The notes: generated from the sequence alone by a model not told the origin. Counted from the stretch's first letter, positions 1 to 5,380 are shown. The stretch is DNA of 6,401 nucleotides from Chryseobacterium sp. (GCA_030146295.1 JASLCD010000270.1:1-6401), one strand, 5' to 3'. Numbers and translations are program-made.

Positions 1-12
1 AATTTTACATTA

Positions 13-44
13 CAAAGATATGTAAATAAAATGGTATTATGCAA
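13..44 (-). promoter_or_regulatory. Leftward Bacteroidota promoter for a gene outside the window
   Basis: Read on the minus strand, TTG (44-42) is followed after 21 bases by TATCTTTG (20-13), a full match to the Bacteroidota TTG/TAnnTTTG promoter. Transcription would start near position 6 and run out of the left edge, so the gene served is not visible. Two inverted repeats lie on the promoter: TTACAT/ATGTAA (5-10 and 20-25), flanking the -7 box, and GTATT/AATAC (34-38 and 43-47), over the -33 box. That arrangement suits a repressor operator. ACAT/ATGT half-sites recall those bound by PadR-type repressors, but this link is inference. Confidence 0.55.
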
Positions 45-234
45 TACAAAGTAGTGAAATTTTTAAAATTAATAATTTAACAAACTGATAATCAGCTGAA
101 TAATTTTTAAGCTAAATTTTAATAAAAATGAATTGAGGCGAAAAATGATCAAAAAATCTTTGAATTTTTAATAAGATTGAAATAAAAGAAGAAGAAAAAT
201 GATCATTTACAGAATAGTTTCATTGTGATTGTTT
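45..234. other. AT-rich non-coding spacer
   Basis: No credible gene is seen here in either direction. The stretch is very AT-rich and holds only minor structure: an 11-base palindrome CTGAT-A-ATCAG (85-95) and a 12-base direct repeat GAAAAATGATCA at 140-151 and 194-205. Neither has a recognisable function. Confidence 0.6.
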
Positions 235-285
235 ATTACCCATTACTCATTACTCATTACTCATTACTCATTACTCATTACTCAT
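235..285. repeat. Heptanucleotide tandem repeat (ATTACTC)n
   Basis: Six perfect head-to-tail copies of the 7-base unit ATTACTC start at 242, 249, 256, 263, 270 and 277. They are preceded by one degenerate copy (ATTACCC, 235-241) and followed by a two-base partial copy (284-285). The array ends exactly where the structured element at about 290-383 begins. Such arrays change copy number by slipped-strand replication. It lies in no gene and at no obvious promoter spacing, so phase variation of a neighbour is not supported. Confidence 0.9.
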
Positions 286-298
286 GATTTATAGTACA

Positions 299-383
299 GC
301 CCCGATAGAAGCGGTTACCCCACAGCATGCCAGGAGAAAAGCCAGGAGCGAGGAGTATGAGCGGATAGCGGGAAACAGCTTCT
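299..383 (+). ncRNA. Candidate structured RNA or dispersed repeat element (flavobacterial)
   Basis: A GC-rich block stands out from AT-rich surroundings. Its ends are complementary: AGAAGC (307-312) can pair with GCTTCT (378-383), and CCCG (301-304) with CGGG (369-372). The two helices cross, which would make a pseudoknot. Inside are a direct repeat GCCAGGAG (329-336 and 341-348) and two AGCGG copies (310-314 and 360-364). From memory, elements with similar ends (GCCCCGATAGAAGCGG ... GCGGATAGCGGGA) and a variable middle recur between genes of Flavobacterium and Chryseobacterium. It may belong to the Flavo-1 RNA family, but that match was not tested. Strand is uncertain because both strands can fold. 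Confidence 0.5.
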
Positions 384-424
384 TAGAGATCATATTCTTT
401 TGTAAAGAATTACTGAGATGAATT

Positions 425-586
425 GTGGCAGATAATGAAGACGGAGATTTTGACATCGGTAGTATGATTCGTATTTTTGTTAGGAAAAAAATGTTTAAAT
501 CATCTGAGGATCATGTAAAGATAATCACCAAAGAAAAGAGTAATAAATGGATTATCAGAACAAAGGTATATCCGGCAGATCAATAA
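425..586 (+). CDS. Small doubtful ORF, 53 aa, hypothetical
   Basis: A GTG-started frame runs 53 codons to TAA, 18 bases before the HD-domain gene. The translation (VADNEDGDFDIGSMIRIF...) is a plausible soluble, charged peptide and its codon use looks protein-like, but I recognise no family. Internal ATG codons at 464 and 491 would give 40 or 31 residues. Against it: there is no ribosome binding site, the start is not ATG, and a very good promoter (450-479) lies inside the frame, so its transcript would carry only the short form from 491. An in-frame TGA at 419-421 closes it upstream. It may be the C-terminal remnant of a lost gene. Confidence 0.25.
   Translation: MADNEDGDFDIGSMIRIFVRKKMFKSSEDHVKIITKEKSNKWIIRTKVYPADQ
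450..479 (+). promoter_or_regulatory. Promoter of the HD-domain gene
   Basis: TTG (450-452), a 19-base spacer and TATTTTTG (472-479) match the Bacteroidota promoter in both boxes and in spacing. Transcription would start near 486, giving a leader of about 120 bases before the ATG at 605. No other gene start lies in between, apart from the 31-codon form of the doubtful small ORF. Confidence 0.6.
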
Positions 587-604
587 ACAGAAATAAAAAG
601 TAAG

Positions 605-1195
605 ATGAAAATTCAGAAAGAAATTGACTTTATCCTGGCAGTAGATGCCTTGAAAAATGTACAGCGAAGAAATTATAATGCTGATGATTCCCGAAGAGAG
701 AATACCGCGGAACATTCCTGGCAGATTATCATTCTGGCACAGATCCTTTATCCGTATGCTAAAAACCGTGCAGATATTGATTTGTTGAGAGTGATAAGAA
801 TGCTTTCTATTCATGATCTTGTGGAGATAGAAGCCGGTGATACCTTTATTTTTGATGAAAAAGCAATGGTAGGAAAGTTTGACAGAGAGAAAGCATCTGC
901 CCAAAAGATTTTCGGAATTCTGGATGAACCTTTACGTACAGAGTTTTTCAATCTGTGGATTGAGTTTGAAGAGGAGAAAACCCCTGATGCTGTTTTTGCC
1001 TGTGGGATTGACAGAATTATGCCATTTATCTTAAATTCTCATACTTCAGGAAAAAGCTGGACGGAAGCCGGAGTTACAGAAAGACAAATCCGAAATATGC
1101 TTGAAAATGCAATCAGCAGAGCATCGGATGAAATGGGAGAAGCTTTTGAACTGCTGCTGAGCAAAAGCCTGGAAACTGAAAAAGTTGTAAAATAA
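605..1195 (+). CDS. HD-domain phosphohydrolase, YfbR/HDDC2-like (probable 5'-deoxynucleotidase)
   Basis: A 196-residue cytoplasmic protein with the metal-binding HD signature: His37 in ENTAEHSWQ, the His70-Asp71 doublet in SIHDLVEIEAGD, and a distal Asp136 in CGIDRIMPF. Glu74 and Asp79 are also in place. The spacing and the FEEEKTPDAVFACGIDR segment match the HD_3/COG1896 group, which includes E. coli YfbR and eukaryotic HDDC2. Characterised members remove phosphate from deoxynucleoside 5'-monophosphates with a divalent metal. The exact substrate here is inferred only from family. Length is normal (about 190-200) and the first ATG fits the start of the domain. The upstream AAAAAGTAAG is only a weak ribosome site, usual in this phylum. 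It appears monocistronic: promoter at 450-479, terminator at 1207-1241. Confidence 0.85.
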   Translation: MKIQKEIDFILAVDALKNVQRRNYNADDSRRENTAEHSWQIIILAQILYPYAKNRADIDLLRVIRMLSIHDLVEIEAGDTFIFDEKAMVGKFDREKASAQKIFGILDEPLRTEFFNLWIEFEEEKTPDAVFACGIDRIMPFILNSHTSGKSWTEAGVTERQIRNMLENAISRASDEMGEAFELLLSKSLETEKVVK

Positions 1196-1206
1196 TTACT
1201 AAAAAC

Positions 1207-1241
1207 AAAAGACACTGTTCAATAGCTGAGCAGTGTCTTTT
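1207..1241. terminator. Bidirectional Rho-independent terminator
   Basis: AAAAGACACTG (1207-1217) pairs perfectly with CAGTGTCTTTT (1231-1241). The stem continues inward through a G-U pair and three more pairs (1218-1221 with 1227-1230), leaving a five-base loop. A T run follows on the plus strand and an A run precedes it, so the hairpin can end both the HD-domain gene and the convergent gene at 1260-2633. It starts 12 bases after one stop codon and 19 bases beyond the other. Confidence 0.9.
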
Positions 1242-1259
1242 TTTGTGTCTGAAAAGTCT

Positions 1260-2633
1260 TTATGATTTCATTAATAAGTAGTTATCAGGATTTAATAAAA
1301 TTCCCTGCTGCGAATAAAATCCAGCCATACTGTTCCAGATATAAAATCTCATTTCAAAATTCTTATAAGTAGTTTCCAGTTTAAATGTTACCTGCTTTCC
1401 ATCCTTAGACCAAACCGGATTTTTCACAATAATATTTGTATTGCCGGTTTCTTTTCCGTCTATATATTCAAATAATCTCAGCTGAAGAGTAGCGGTTTTT
1501 TTCATAGGCTCTGTGAATTGTACAATGATATTATTGAGATCCACTTTCTCAAAGTCTTTGTTGTTGGTATTCACAACAGACGGCTGGGAAATTTTCTTCC
1601 CTGCTTTTTTGGTCCATTGTAACAGCGGAGGGTACAATTTGTCCAGACTTTTATGCTTTTTGTAAAGTGCTATCAGCTTTTCCGAAAATATATTCTGTGC
1701 AATAAACCCGCGTCGGATGTTCACCTTGTGATAGATGGCAGAAAGGCTGTCTGTTTTTTCTTTTGGAAATTTTTCTTTGATAAATAAGTCGTAAACGGCC
1801 CATGTCATATATTCATTAAATGAATTGATGCCCGGATATCCTGATTTTTTGTCCCAGTTGGCCAGGTTAAAGCTTTCCGTTATCTCTTTTGAATACCGGT
1901 CCGAAATTGGATTTACATAGCCATGATCAATCTCTGAAAATACAGTATGGTTATCAAGGATTCTTCTTGCCAGATTCCCCTTTAAATTCCCAAGAATAAG
2001 ATCGTCTCCAATGTTGGGAAAGTCAACAGTCAATGAACTGCTAATATCTCTGTGGCAATTTTGTCCGCCTACCAAAGGAGAAATAGCTATAACATAATTT
2101 TTATCCCCTTCATAGGCTGGTCTTTCTGCTATGTTATCCAGAAAGGCATAGGTGTCGTTGATGTAATAATATTCTTTATAATTGGAGATGATGGTATTGT
2201 AGAACTGCTGATGATTTTTATAAAAAGCTCTGTAATTCGATTTCTTTACAAAATCGTTGATCAGCTCAATATTTTCATCAACTTCTTTAGGCCCAAATGA
2301 ATTGAAAGGAAAATCTCTTTTGAGTGTTCCCTGGTCATCAAATGAAAAAGCATAAAAATCTGTCCGGAAACCCAGAAATTTTTTCCAGTCTTTTCTCGAA
2401 TAGTTTACTTTTTTTAATAAAGGATGGTCTTTTACAGGGGCAAAATAATTGATGATCTCATCATAATAAGGAGGAGTCTTCTGAACATCATAAGGATCTG
2501 TTCGCCCATATTCTGTAAGTGCTAAAATGATATTTCCCAATTCATAGCTTTCCGAAAGTTCGATTTTAATATTTTTCTGCGCTGTTCCTGAAATGGAAAG
2601 GATAAGTGTAATGATGAAAATAATCTTTTTCAT
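1260..2633 (-). CDS. Exported DUF4932-like protein with C-terminal Ig-like domain
   Basis: A 457-residue protein with an N-terminal signal peptide (MKKIIFIITLILSISGTAQ, cleavage probably near residue 19), so exported. Residues about 25-345 resemble DUF4932, a Bacteroidota family of unknown function: a segment YVIAISPLVGGQNCH (180-194), SEIDHGYVNP (233-242) and an Asn-Glu-Tyr at 273-275. As I recall the family, the SEIDH site usually reads HExxH and with a downstream Glu suggests a zinc protease fold. Here the first His is Ser233 (codon TCA), while Glu234, His237 and Glu274 remain, so normal zinc binding is doubtful. The tail (about 365-455, with VQFTEPMKK) resembles a bacterial Ig-like domain of the Big_5 kind. 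No good promoter match was found in the 172 bases upstream. Its 3' end shares the bidirectional terminator. Confidence 0.8.
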   Translation of the reverse strand: MKKIIFIITLILSISGTAQKNIKIELSESYELGNIILALTEYGRTDPYDVQKTPPYYDEIINYFAPVKDHPLLKKVNYSRKDWKKFLGFRTDFYAFSFDDQGTLKRDFPFNSFGPKEVDENIELINDFVKKSNYRAFYKNHQQFYNTIISNYKEYYYINDTYAFLDNIAERPAYEGDKNYVIAISPLVGGQNCHRDISSSLTVDFPNIGDDLILGNLKGNLARRILDNHTVFSEIDHGYVNPISDRYSKEITESFNLANWDKKSGYPGINSFNEYMTWAVYDLFIKEKFPKEKTDSLSAIYHKVNIRRGFIAQNIFSEKLIALYKKHKSLDKLYPPLLQWTKKAGKKISQPSVVNTNNKDFEKVDLNNIIVQFTEPMKKTATLQLRLFEYIDGKETGNTNIIVKNPVWSKDGKQVTFKLETTYKNFEMRFYIWNSMAGFYSQQGILLNPDNYLLMKS

Positions 2634-2764
2634 GGAATACTGGTCTTCTATAGTTTTTAGTGGGAGTAAATACTTGCATGCTGTTATTATCCTGCCCGGC
2701 TAAAATTAAATAAAAAAGCAATGAAATCCTATCAATCGGAGATGTTGTATGATGTTTTTAAGGA

Positions 2765-2803
2765 AATAAGTTTCGGGCGGCCATAGGACGCCCGAAACTT
2801 ATT
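2765..2803 (-). terminator. Terminator-like hairpin after the thioesterase gene
   Basis: A perfect 15-base inverted repeat (2765-2779 with 2789-2803, core TTTCGGGCG/CGCCCGAAA) and a nine-base loop begin two bases beyond the thioesterase stop codon. Read on the minus strand, the stem is followed by a modest TTTCCTT tract, weaker than a classic T run. The position argues for transcript end or 3'-end stability. It separates the thioesterase from the exported protein gene downstream. Confidence 0.75.
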
Positions 2804-2805
2804 AT

Positions 2806-3189
2806 TTATAGTATCTGGATTGGCTTCTTGAATTCATCAATTGCTACAAAAGTAAAATCACCTACGATGGCTTTTTCTCTCTCATAGGAATACATCTGCT
2901 CGGTATAGATCTCAACATTTACTTTCATACTGGTTTTTCCTACGTATGAAACTTTCCCGATCAACTCAACAATTGTTCCGGCAGGAATAGGTTTTTTGAA
3001 ATCGATCTTGTCACTGCTTACGGTTACCACTCTTTTTCTGGCAAATCGGGTCGCTGTAATAAAAGCTACTTCGTCCATCAGCTGCATGGCCGTACCACCA
3101 AAAAGGGTATCGTAATGATTGGTTGTGTTAGGGAAAACCGCCTTAAAGATTCTGGTTTCGGATGCTTCAATTCTTTCTTCTGTAGTCAT
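2806..3189 (-). CDS. Acyl-CoA thioesterase, hotdog fold (YciA/BACH type)
   Basis: A 127-residue cytoplasmic single-hotdog protein. The N-terminal signature PNTTNHYDTLFGGTAMQLMDEVAF (20-43) is diagnostic of the acyl-CoA hydrolase group (COG1607). It includes Asn24, Gly31-Gly32 at the start of the hotdog helix, and Asp39, at the position of the catalytic acid in related enzymes. SSDKIDFKKPIPAG (58-71) and the strand pattern VELIGKVSYVGKTSMKVNVEIY complete the fold. The family cleaves acyl-CoA to free acid and CoA. Chain-length preference cannot be read from sequence. Slightly shorter than many homologues because it stops soon after the last strand. The only promoter seen upstream lies before the cobalamin riboswitch at 3320-3470, in the same orientation, so B12 may control it. 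The start codon sits at the foot of a hairpin (3189-3220), with no clear Shine-Dalgarno sequence. Confidence 0.9.
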   Translation of the reverse strand: MTTEERIEASETRIFKAVFPNTTNHYDTLFGGTAMQLMDEVAFITATRFARKRVVTVSSDKIDFKKPIPAGTIVELIGKVSYVGKTSMKVNVEIYTEQMYSYEREKAIVGDFTFVAIDEFKKPIQIL

Positions 3190-3220
3190 ATTTCATTATT
3201 AATTAAAGCGAAATGAAATA
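3189..3220 (-). other. Inverted repeat abutting the thioesterase start codon
   Basis: In the minus-strand transcript, TATTTCATT (3220-3212) can pair with AATGAAATA (3197-3189). The 9-base stem has a 14-base loop, and its last base is the A of the AUG. It would cover the ribosome landing zone. The stem is all A-U except one G-C pair and therefore weak. Confidence 0.4.
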
Positions 3221-3242
3221 ATATCAAACAACAGAATAATAA

Positions 3243-3263
3243 CAGGAAATTCGGGAATTCCTG
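3243..3263 (-). terminator. Possible riboswitch expression-platform hairpin
   Basis: Minus-strand CAGGAATT pairs with AATTTCCTG (one bulged T) around a four-base CCCG loop, followed by TTATTATT. It lies between the aptamer and the thioesterase start, where a conditional terminator is expected. The T tract is interrupted, so strength is uncertain. It may only be an mRNA hairpin. Confidence 0.4.
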
Positions 3264-3319
3264 AAACAATTCATCGGATCAATACAACTTCAAATCGCGA
3301 AAGTTTCTTGTTTAAGAAA

Positions 3320-3470
3320 ATGGCAGGTCTCCTGACTTGTAACCTCTATTATCTCCTTCCCATGCCTCGCACAGTGGATCTTTGATAAAGATTTCAGTTA
3401 CTTACAGTTGCGCGACAGTCCGTGATTTTCACACGGTTCCCTTTTAATCTGCAGTGATGCAGAACCAATT
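3320..3470 (-). promoter_or_regulatory. Cobalamin (B12) riboswitch
   Basis: Reading the minus strand, the aptamer shows every hallmark in order. There is a 5' hairpin TCTGCA-TCAC-TGCAGA (3463-3448), then AAAAGGGAA, then CCGTG-TGAAAAT-CACGG (3436-3420). Next come the core ACTGTCGCGCAACTGTAAG, a GTAAC/GTTAC helix (3397-3401 with 3339-3343) and the perfect B12 box AAGTCAGGAGACCTGCC (3338-3322). A further hairpin (3305-3286) has a loop containing CGCGA that can pair with TCGCG of the core loop (3411-3415), the expected L5-L13 kissing interaction. The family binds adenosyl- or related cobalamin and usually shuts off B12 uptake or synthesis genes. Here the first downstream gene is the acyl-CoA thioesterase, about 130 bases away. 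Confidence 0.93.
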
Positions 3471-3503
3471 TCTGTGATGAATAAGCGTTAAACTTTTCGG
3501 GTG

Positions 3504-3511
3504 CAAAAATA
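3504..3511 (-). promoter_or_regulatory. Promoter -7 box of the riboswitch transcript
   Basis: TATTTTTG on the minus strand matches TAnnTTTG exactly and places the transcript start near 3497, about 30 bases before the aptamer. The -33 box is poor (TTA at 3534-3536 at best). The box is six bases past the stop codon of the upstream gene, so the riboswitch has its own promoter. Confidence 0.5.
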
Positions 3512-3517
3512 ATGAAT

Positions 3518-4318
3518 TTATTCCGGATTATGATAAATAATCTGGCTGATCACTCTTCCTTTTTTGATTGTCCATAGTGTGGTATATCTGTTTTCTCCTG
3601 AACCATTGATCATGTAAAGGAAAATGTTGTCATTGTCTAAAGAAGTGACACCAACATTTTCAAAATCCATGGTAGGCTGGAACATATTTTTGATGGCTTC
3701 TCTTACAAAAACAGAACCTCTTCCGGGCTGCTGTACACGGATGGACTTGATCTCGGTCATCCCCTCAGGAAGATCATTGCCAATTCCCCATGGTTTTACT
3801 TTATCAATCGTAAGAAGTTTTCCCTCTGCATCTTTCTCCTTTTTACGATAGCCGGCATTAGAAGGGTAGACATCAATCACAACTTTGCTTCTCTGGGCTG
3901 TAGGAATCTTAGGGTCCGAATTATCTGTGAAAATAAGTGATCTCCCGTTTTTAGACTTGGAAGGAGTATAGGCCGGAAGCTGGTCAATGTAAGCAATACG
4001 ATCTTTATTCACCATTCCTTCTTTGTCAAGAGTTTCATAACGTACAAATGGTTTGTCGTCATCCTGTTTTTCAGGGTATTTGATCCATATCCATTCCGTT
4101 TCTCCGGGAGCCGGTTTTACATAAACAAATACATCACCCTTACGCATACGGATTTTATCTACGATTTTTCTGTAATTGTCTTTATGTACACGTACATTGG
4201 CATATCCTTCTTCAGCTTTTACAACCCCGAAAGGAACTTTATTCTGCCCTTTTACAAAGACTAAAGAGAAAATACTGAAAGCGGATAAATAGAATGCTTT
4301 GTTTATGAAAGTCATCAT
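3518..4318 (-). CDS. Exported protein with N-terminal SH3-like domain, function unknown
   Basis: I place the start at ATG 4318 (266 residues; the adjacent ATG at 4315 is equally possible). The frame extends to a TTG at 4339, but that TTG lies inside the -7 promoter box at 4337-4344 and so would not be transcribed. The protein opens with a signal peptide (MMTFINKAFYLSAFSIFSLVFVKG, cleavage near residue 25). Residues about 31-115 read like a bacterial SH3 domain: GYANVRVHKDNYRKIVDKI, a Gly-Asp turn, a Trp-Ile-Trp core and a closing GMVNKDRI. The C-terminal half, from KVVIDVYPSNAGYR to the end, is unfamiliar; GRVISQIIYHNPE at the terminus is a probable beta-strand. No catalytic motif is visible. 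It probably acts in the periplasm or at the envelope. Confidence 0.75.
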   Translation of the reverse strand: MMTFINKAFYLSAFSIFSLVFVKGQNKVPFGVVKAEEGYANVRVHKDNYRKIVDKIRMRKGDVFVYVKPAPGETEWIWIKYPEKQDDDKPFVRYETLDKEGMVNKDRIAYIDQLPAYTPSKSKNGRSLIFTDNSDPKIPTAQRSKVVIDVYPSNAGYRKKEKDAEGKLLTIDKVKPWGIGNDLPEGMTEIKSIRVQQPGRGSVFVREAIKNMFQPTMDFENVGVTSLDNDNIFLYMINGSGENRYTTLWTIKKGRVISQIIYHNPE

Positions 4319-4336
4319 GAAAATTTTTTGATCCCC

Positions 4337-4344
4337 CAAATATA
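4337..4344 (-). promoter_or_regulatory. Promoter -7 box of the SH3-like protein gene
   Basis: TATATTTG on the minus strand matches TAnnTTTG exactly, with no good TTG at -33. Transcription would begin near 4330, leaving a leader of about 12 bases before ATG 4318. It excludes the upstream TTG as a start codon and separates this gene from the ABC pair, whose last stop codon is only five bases upstream. Confidence 0.5.
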
Positions 4345-4348
4345 TAAA

Positions 4349-5011
4349 TTAAATGCTTTTCGGAAGATAATTATACTGTTGCAGTTCTTTTAAATCTTGT
4401 ATTGGTTTCAGATAACCGTCAGAAAGAAGATACAATTGGTGCGAAATGTCCAGAACATCTCGGTAATTATGATCCGAAATGATAATACCTTTATACTTCG
4501 ACTGTTGGAGGATTGTCTTTTTTAATTCTTCACAAACTTTAGGAGAAATACTATGAAATGGCTCGTCCAGTAAAATAAAGTCTGCCTCAGAATGTATGAT
4601 CATCAAAGTTTCAATAAGTCTTTGCTCACCTTTGGACAGATTCTTGGGTTTTTCATTAAGAAATGGACTTATGAGTGCTGAGGAAAATAGGAGAGATGCG
4701 TTTTCTTTAGTACAGAAATGAGAAATCAATCTTTTGACGGTTTCATATTTAGGTAAAAAAAGGTTCTGCGGTAAATAGGAAATTTTGTTCTTTCGGTCTG
4801 ATATATTTTTCAAAACTTTATCATGACATCGGATAAATTGAGAATCACTGCCGATAACTCCGAAAATAATTTTTAATAAAGTCGATTTCCCACTTCCGTT
4901 TCTGCCTAATAATCCTACGATTTGACCAGTTTCGCACCCAATATAAATATCCTGCAGAATTTTTTTTCCATTGAATGATTTTGTTACAGAGTCAATATGA
5001 AGTTTACTCAT
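4349..5011 (-). CDS. ABC transporter ATP-binding protein
   Basis: A 220-residue nucleotide-binding subunit. Walker A is GRNGSGKST (36-44), the Q-loop Gln82 (YLPQN), the signature LSKGEQ (125-130, a variant of LSGGQ), Walker B FILLDEP (145-151) with catalytic Glu150, and the switch His181 (SDHN), so it should hydrolyse ATP. It is shorter than typical import ATPases and lacks a C-terminal regulatory domain. The start at 5011 is chosen over an in-frame ATG at 5065 because ATG 5011 overlaps the TGA of the preceding membrane gene (ATGA), a sign of translational coupling, and because the domain begins at once (KLHIDSVTKSF). Its partner is presumably that 92-residue membrane protein. Substrate and direction are unknown. 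Confidence 0.88.
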   Translation of the reverse strand: MSKLHIDSVTKSFNGKKILQDIYIGCETGQIVGLLGRNGSGKSTLLKIIFGVIGSDSQFIRCHDKVLKNISDRKNKISYLPQNLFLPKYETVKRLISHFCTKENASLLFSSALISPFLNEKPKNLSKGEQRLIETLMIIHSEADFILLDEPFHSISPKVCEELKKTILQQSKYKGIIISDHNYRDVLDISHQLYLLSDGYLKPIQDLKELQQYNYLPKSI

Positions 5012-5286
5012 AAGAATAAGGCTATGAATTTTACAATGAGACTTAATAAAACAGTTCCGCTCCAAAGAAAGATTCTTGAAAAACCTAAATTGGCATAGAA
5101 GTAATATTCATTTTTAAACCTTAATTCATAAATAAAGTAGTGAAGGACAGGTAAAATTAGAAGAAAACTTAATCCAAATGTCTCAAATCCGAAGGGAAGC
5201 AAAAAAGAAATGAGTAATGAAAAAAGTAAAGCAGGGAGTAGTATTTTTTTATAAAAAATCCAAAGAATAGAAAAGTTTCTGGTCAT
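5008..5286 (-). CDS. Small membrane protein, probable ABC transporter partner
   Basis: A 92-residue hydrophobic protein with three likely membrane segments (about 8-31, 38-54 and 72-92). Between the second and third lies a cytoplasmic-looking loop YELRFKNEYYFYANLGFSR, rich in charged and aromatic residues. It overlaps the ATPase gene by four bases, so the two are almost certainly co-expressed and likely form one complex. An ABC permease normally has five or six membrane helices, so this would have to oligomerise or be a partial permease. The NLGFSR stretch could be the coupling helix that meets the ATPase; that is inference. No signal peptide cleavage site. First gene of the operon, with a -7 box at 5342-5349. 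No family recognised. Confidence 0.75.
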   Translation of the reverse strand: MTRNFSILWIFYKKILLPALLFSLLISFLLPFGFETFGLSFLLILPVLHYFIYELRFKNEYYFYANLGFSRIFLWSGTVLLSLIVKFIALFL

Positions 5287-5341
5287 ATTGTAAAGAGTAA
5301 ATATATTCTATATAAGAATGTTTTTTTTCTATCTATTTTTT

Positions 5342-5349
5342 CAAATTTA
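5342..5349 (-). promoter_or_regulatory. Promoter -7 box of the ABC operon
   Basis: TAAATTTG on the minus strand matches TAnnTTTG. The -33 position reads TGC instead of TTG. Transcription would begin near 5335, with a leader of about 50 AT-rich bases before ATG 5286. Confidence 0.4.
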
Positions 5350-5380
5350 TTAAAAAACTTAATAATACGCAGGGTGAATA

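Noticed and set aside
284..421. A 45-codon plus-strand frame (MIYSTAPIEAVTPQ...) through the structured element
   Set aside because: It starts on the last repeat unit and follows the structured GC-rich block. The amino-acid string only reflects that element, and there is no ribosome site.
500..904. Long minus-strand frame across the HD-domain gene start
   Set aside because: It is antisense to a clear HD-domain gene, has no domain signature and is rich in Phe/Ile/Tyr/Cys as expected of a shadow frame. Frames at 2052-2300 and 3624-3851 on the plus strand were rejected for the same reason.
2701..2735. TAATTTTA as a promoter box for the exported DUF4932-like gene
   Set aside because: It misses the final G of TAnnTTTG, and candidate TTG motifs lie 10 or 24 bases away, outside normal spacing.
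3224..3274. A 16-residue upstream frame (MNCFRNSRISCYYSVV) in the thioesterase leader, minus strand
   Set aside because: Too short and lacking a ribosome site. It overlaps the possible terminator hairpin and has no leader-peptide hallmark such as repeated codons. Such a frame is expected by chance.
4319..4339. TTG start adding seven residues to the SH3-like protein
   Set aside because: The TTG is part of the TATATTTG -7 box, so it should lie upstream of the transcript. The signal peptide begins properly at the later ATG codons.
5012..5065. Upstream ATG adding 18 residues to the ABC ATPase
   Set aside because: The extension lies inside the membrane protein gene in another frame and adds sequence atypical for the family. 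The ATGA overlap at 5008-5011 is a better start.
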